From an uncultured Clostridia bacterium (GTDB lineage: Bacteria; Bacillota; Clostridia; Christensenellales; UBA1242), in contig CANBAX010000006.1 of assembly GCA_947366645.1 (NCBI GenBank), positions 1 to 18,587 on the forward strand: DNA of 18,587 nt, written 5' to 3'. Under the pieces are notes generated by a model. It was given only the letters and a program-made list of their open reading frames with translations, made no database searches and was not told the origin of the DNA. Shown here in pieces: positions 18,009-18,587 of this stretch (position 1 is the stretch's first letter; each line of letters begins with the position of its first letter). Made by a program: the position numbers and the translations under genes.

Positions 18009-18587
18009 ATGCAAAAAATATTGGGAGCATTACGCAAAGTATGCCAAGAAAACAACTTAATTTCAGAGGGTGACAAAATTGCAGTTGGGGTGTCAGGTGG
18101 GAAAGACAGTCTTGTGCTTTTATCTGCGCTTGCACGCTACAGAAATTTTAGCGAGCAGAAATTTGAACTTGTCGCCATCAGTGTTGACCTTAGTAATGGG
18201 GAAATGGATTATAGTCAGATAGAAAAATTTTGCCAAGAGCTTAATGTGGAATTTCATTTAGTGACTTCTAATGTTTTTGAAGTGGTTTTTGACCTGAAAA
18301 AAGAGAAGAATCCGTGTAGTTTATGCGCGAATATGCGACGCGGGATTTTGAATAGCAAAGCAAAAGAGCTGGGCTGCAACAAGGTTGCTTTAGGGCATCA
18401 CAAAGATGACCTAATTGAAACTTTTATCATTTCACTTTTCTTTGAAGGGCGCTTGTCCACCTTTAAACCTATAAGTTATCTATCTAATACAGACCTCTAT
18501 GTTATACGCCCCCTTCTTTATTCAAGTGAGCAGGAAATCATTTCTGCAAGTGCAAGTCTTCCAGTTTTACAAAACATATGCAAAGTG
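18009..18587 (+). CDS. ttcA: TtcA-family tRNA 2-thiocytidine biosynthesis protein (3' end missing)
   Basis: The 193 visible residues form the N-terminal part of an N-type ATP pyrophosphatase of the TtcA family. TtcA proteins activate C32 of some tRNAs with ATP and insert sulfur to make 2-thiocytidine, using a [4Fe-4S] cluster in the cytoplasm. Visible motifs: PP-loop SGGKDS at 29-34, 'CSLC' with C103 and C106, 'GHHKDDLIET' at 129-138, 'RPLL' at 167-170, and C191 in the 'LPVLQNIC' context, which fits the third cluster ligand. The family usually has about 250-310 residues, so roughly a quarter to a third is cut off by the window edge. The gene is divergent from the giant lipoprotein gene with no sign of a shared function. 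TilS, which shares the PP-loop, is less likely because it lacks the CxxC plus third Cys. The exact tRNA target in this organism is not known, so the gene symbol is by family. Confidence 0.88.
   Translation, partial: MQKILGALRKVCQENNLISEGDKIAVGVSGGKDSLVLLSALARYRNFSEQKFELVAISVDLSNGEMDYSQIEKFCQELNVEFHLVTSNVFEVVFDLKKEKNPCSLCANMRRGILNSKAKELGCNKVALGHHKDDLIETFIISLFFEGRLSTFKPISYLSNTDLYVIRPLLYSSEQEIISASASLPVLQNICKV

Overview
The window is an end fragment of an assembled contig from a low-GC bacterium, most likely an uncultured member of the Bacillota (Firmicutes). Support for this: low GC throughout (roughly a third in the lines counted), strong AAGGAGG-type ribosome binding, a textbook TTGACA/17/TATAAT promoter, a lipoprotein signal peptide, and a TtcA-family enzyme of the compact type. 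TGG is used for Trp and no in-frame TGA was met while translating by hand, so the standard bacterial code fits. The first 23 bases are not biological: they match the 3' end of the Illumina TruSeq universal adapter.

Almost the whole window (17739 down to the adapter, minus strand) is one uninterrupted reading frame of at least 5,905 codons (roughly 640 kDa), still open where the contig stops. It encodes a giant secreted lipoprotein. A lipobox signal peptide is followed by alternating modules: Ig-like beta-sandwich stalk A (starting with a BIG2-like domain), GLUG/beta-helix block 1, Ig-like stalk B, four consecutive beta-helix blocks (2 to 5), Ig-like stalk C, and the start of a sixth beta-helix block cut by the contig end. 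Most beta-helix blocks open with a 'YxLxxDIxL...LxGNGxxI' entry and several close with a 'W...GYPxL'-like cap. No catalytic motif was recognised, so an adhesive, structural or binding surface role is the best guess.

A 269-bp, very AT-rich divergent intergenic region (17740-18008) carries the perfect consensus promoter and strong RBS of the giant gene, a 7-bp tandem repeat in its leader, an imperfect palindrome near the middle, and a weaker promoter and RBS for the rightward gene.

Rightward from 18009 lies the 5' part (193 codons) of a TtcA-family tRNA 2-thiocytidine synthetase gene, with PP-loop SGGKDS, CxxC and a third cysteine. It is cut by the window's right edge. The two genes are divergent and no functional link is evident. 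The unusual object here is the giant modular lipoprotein.
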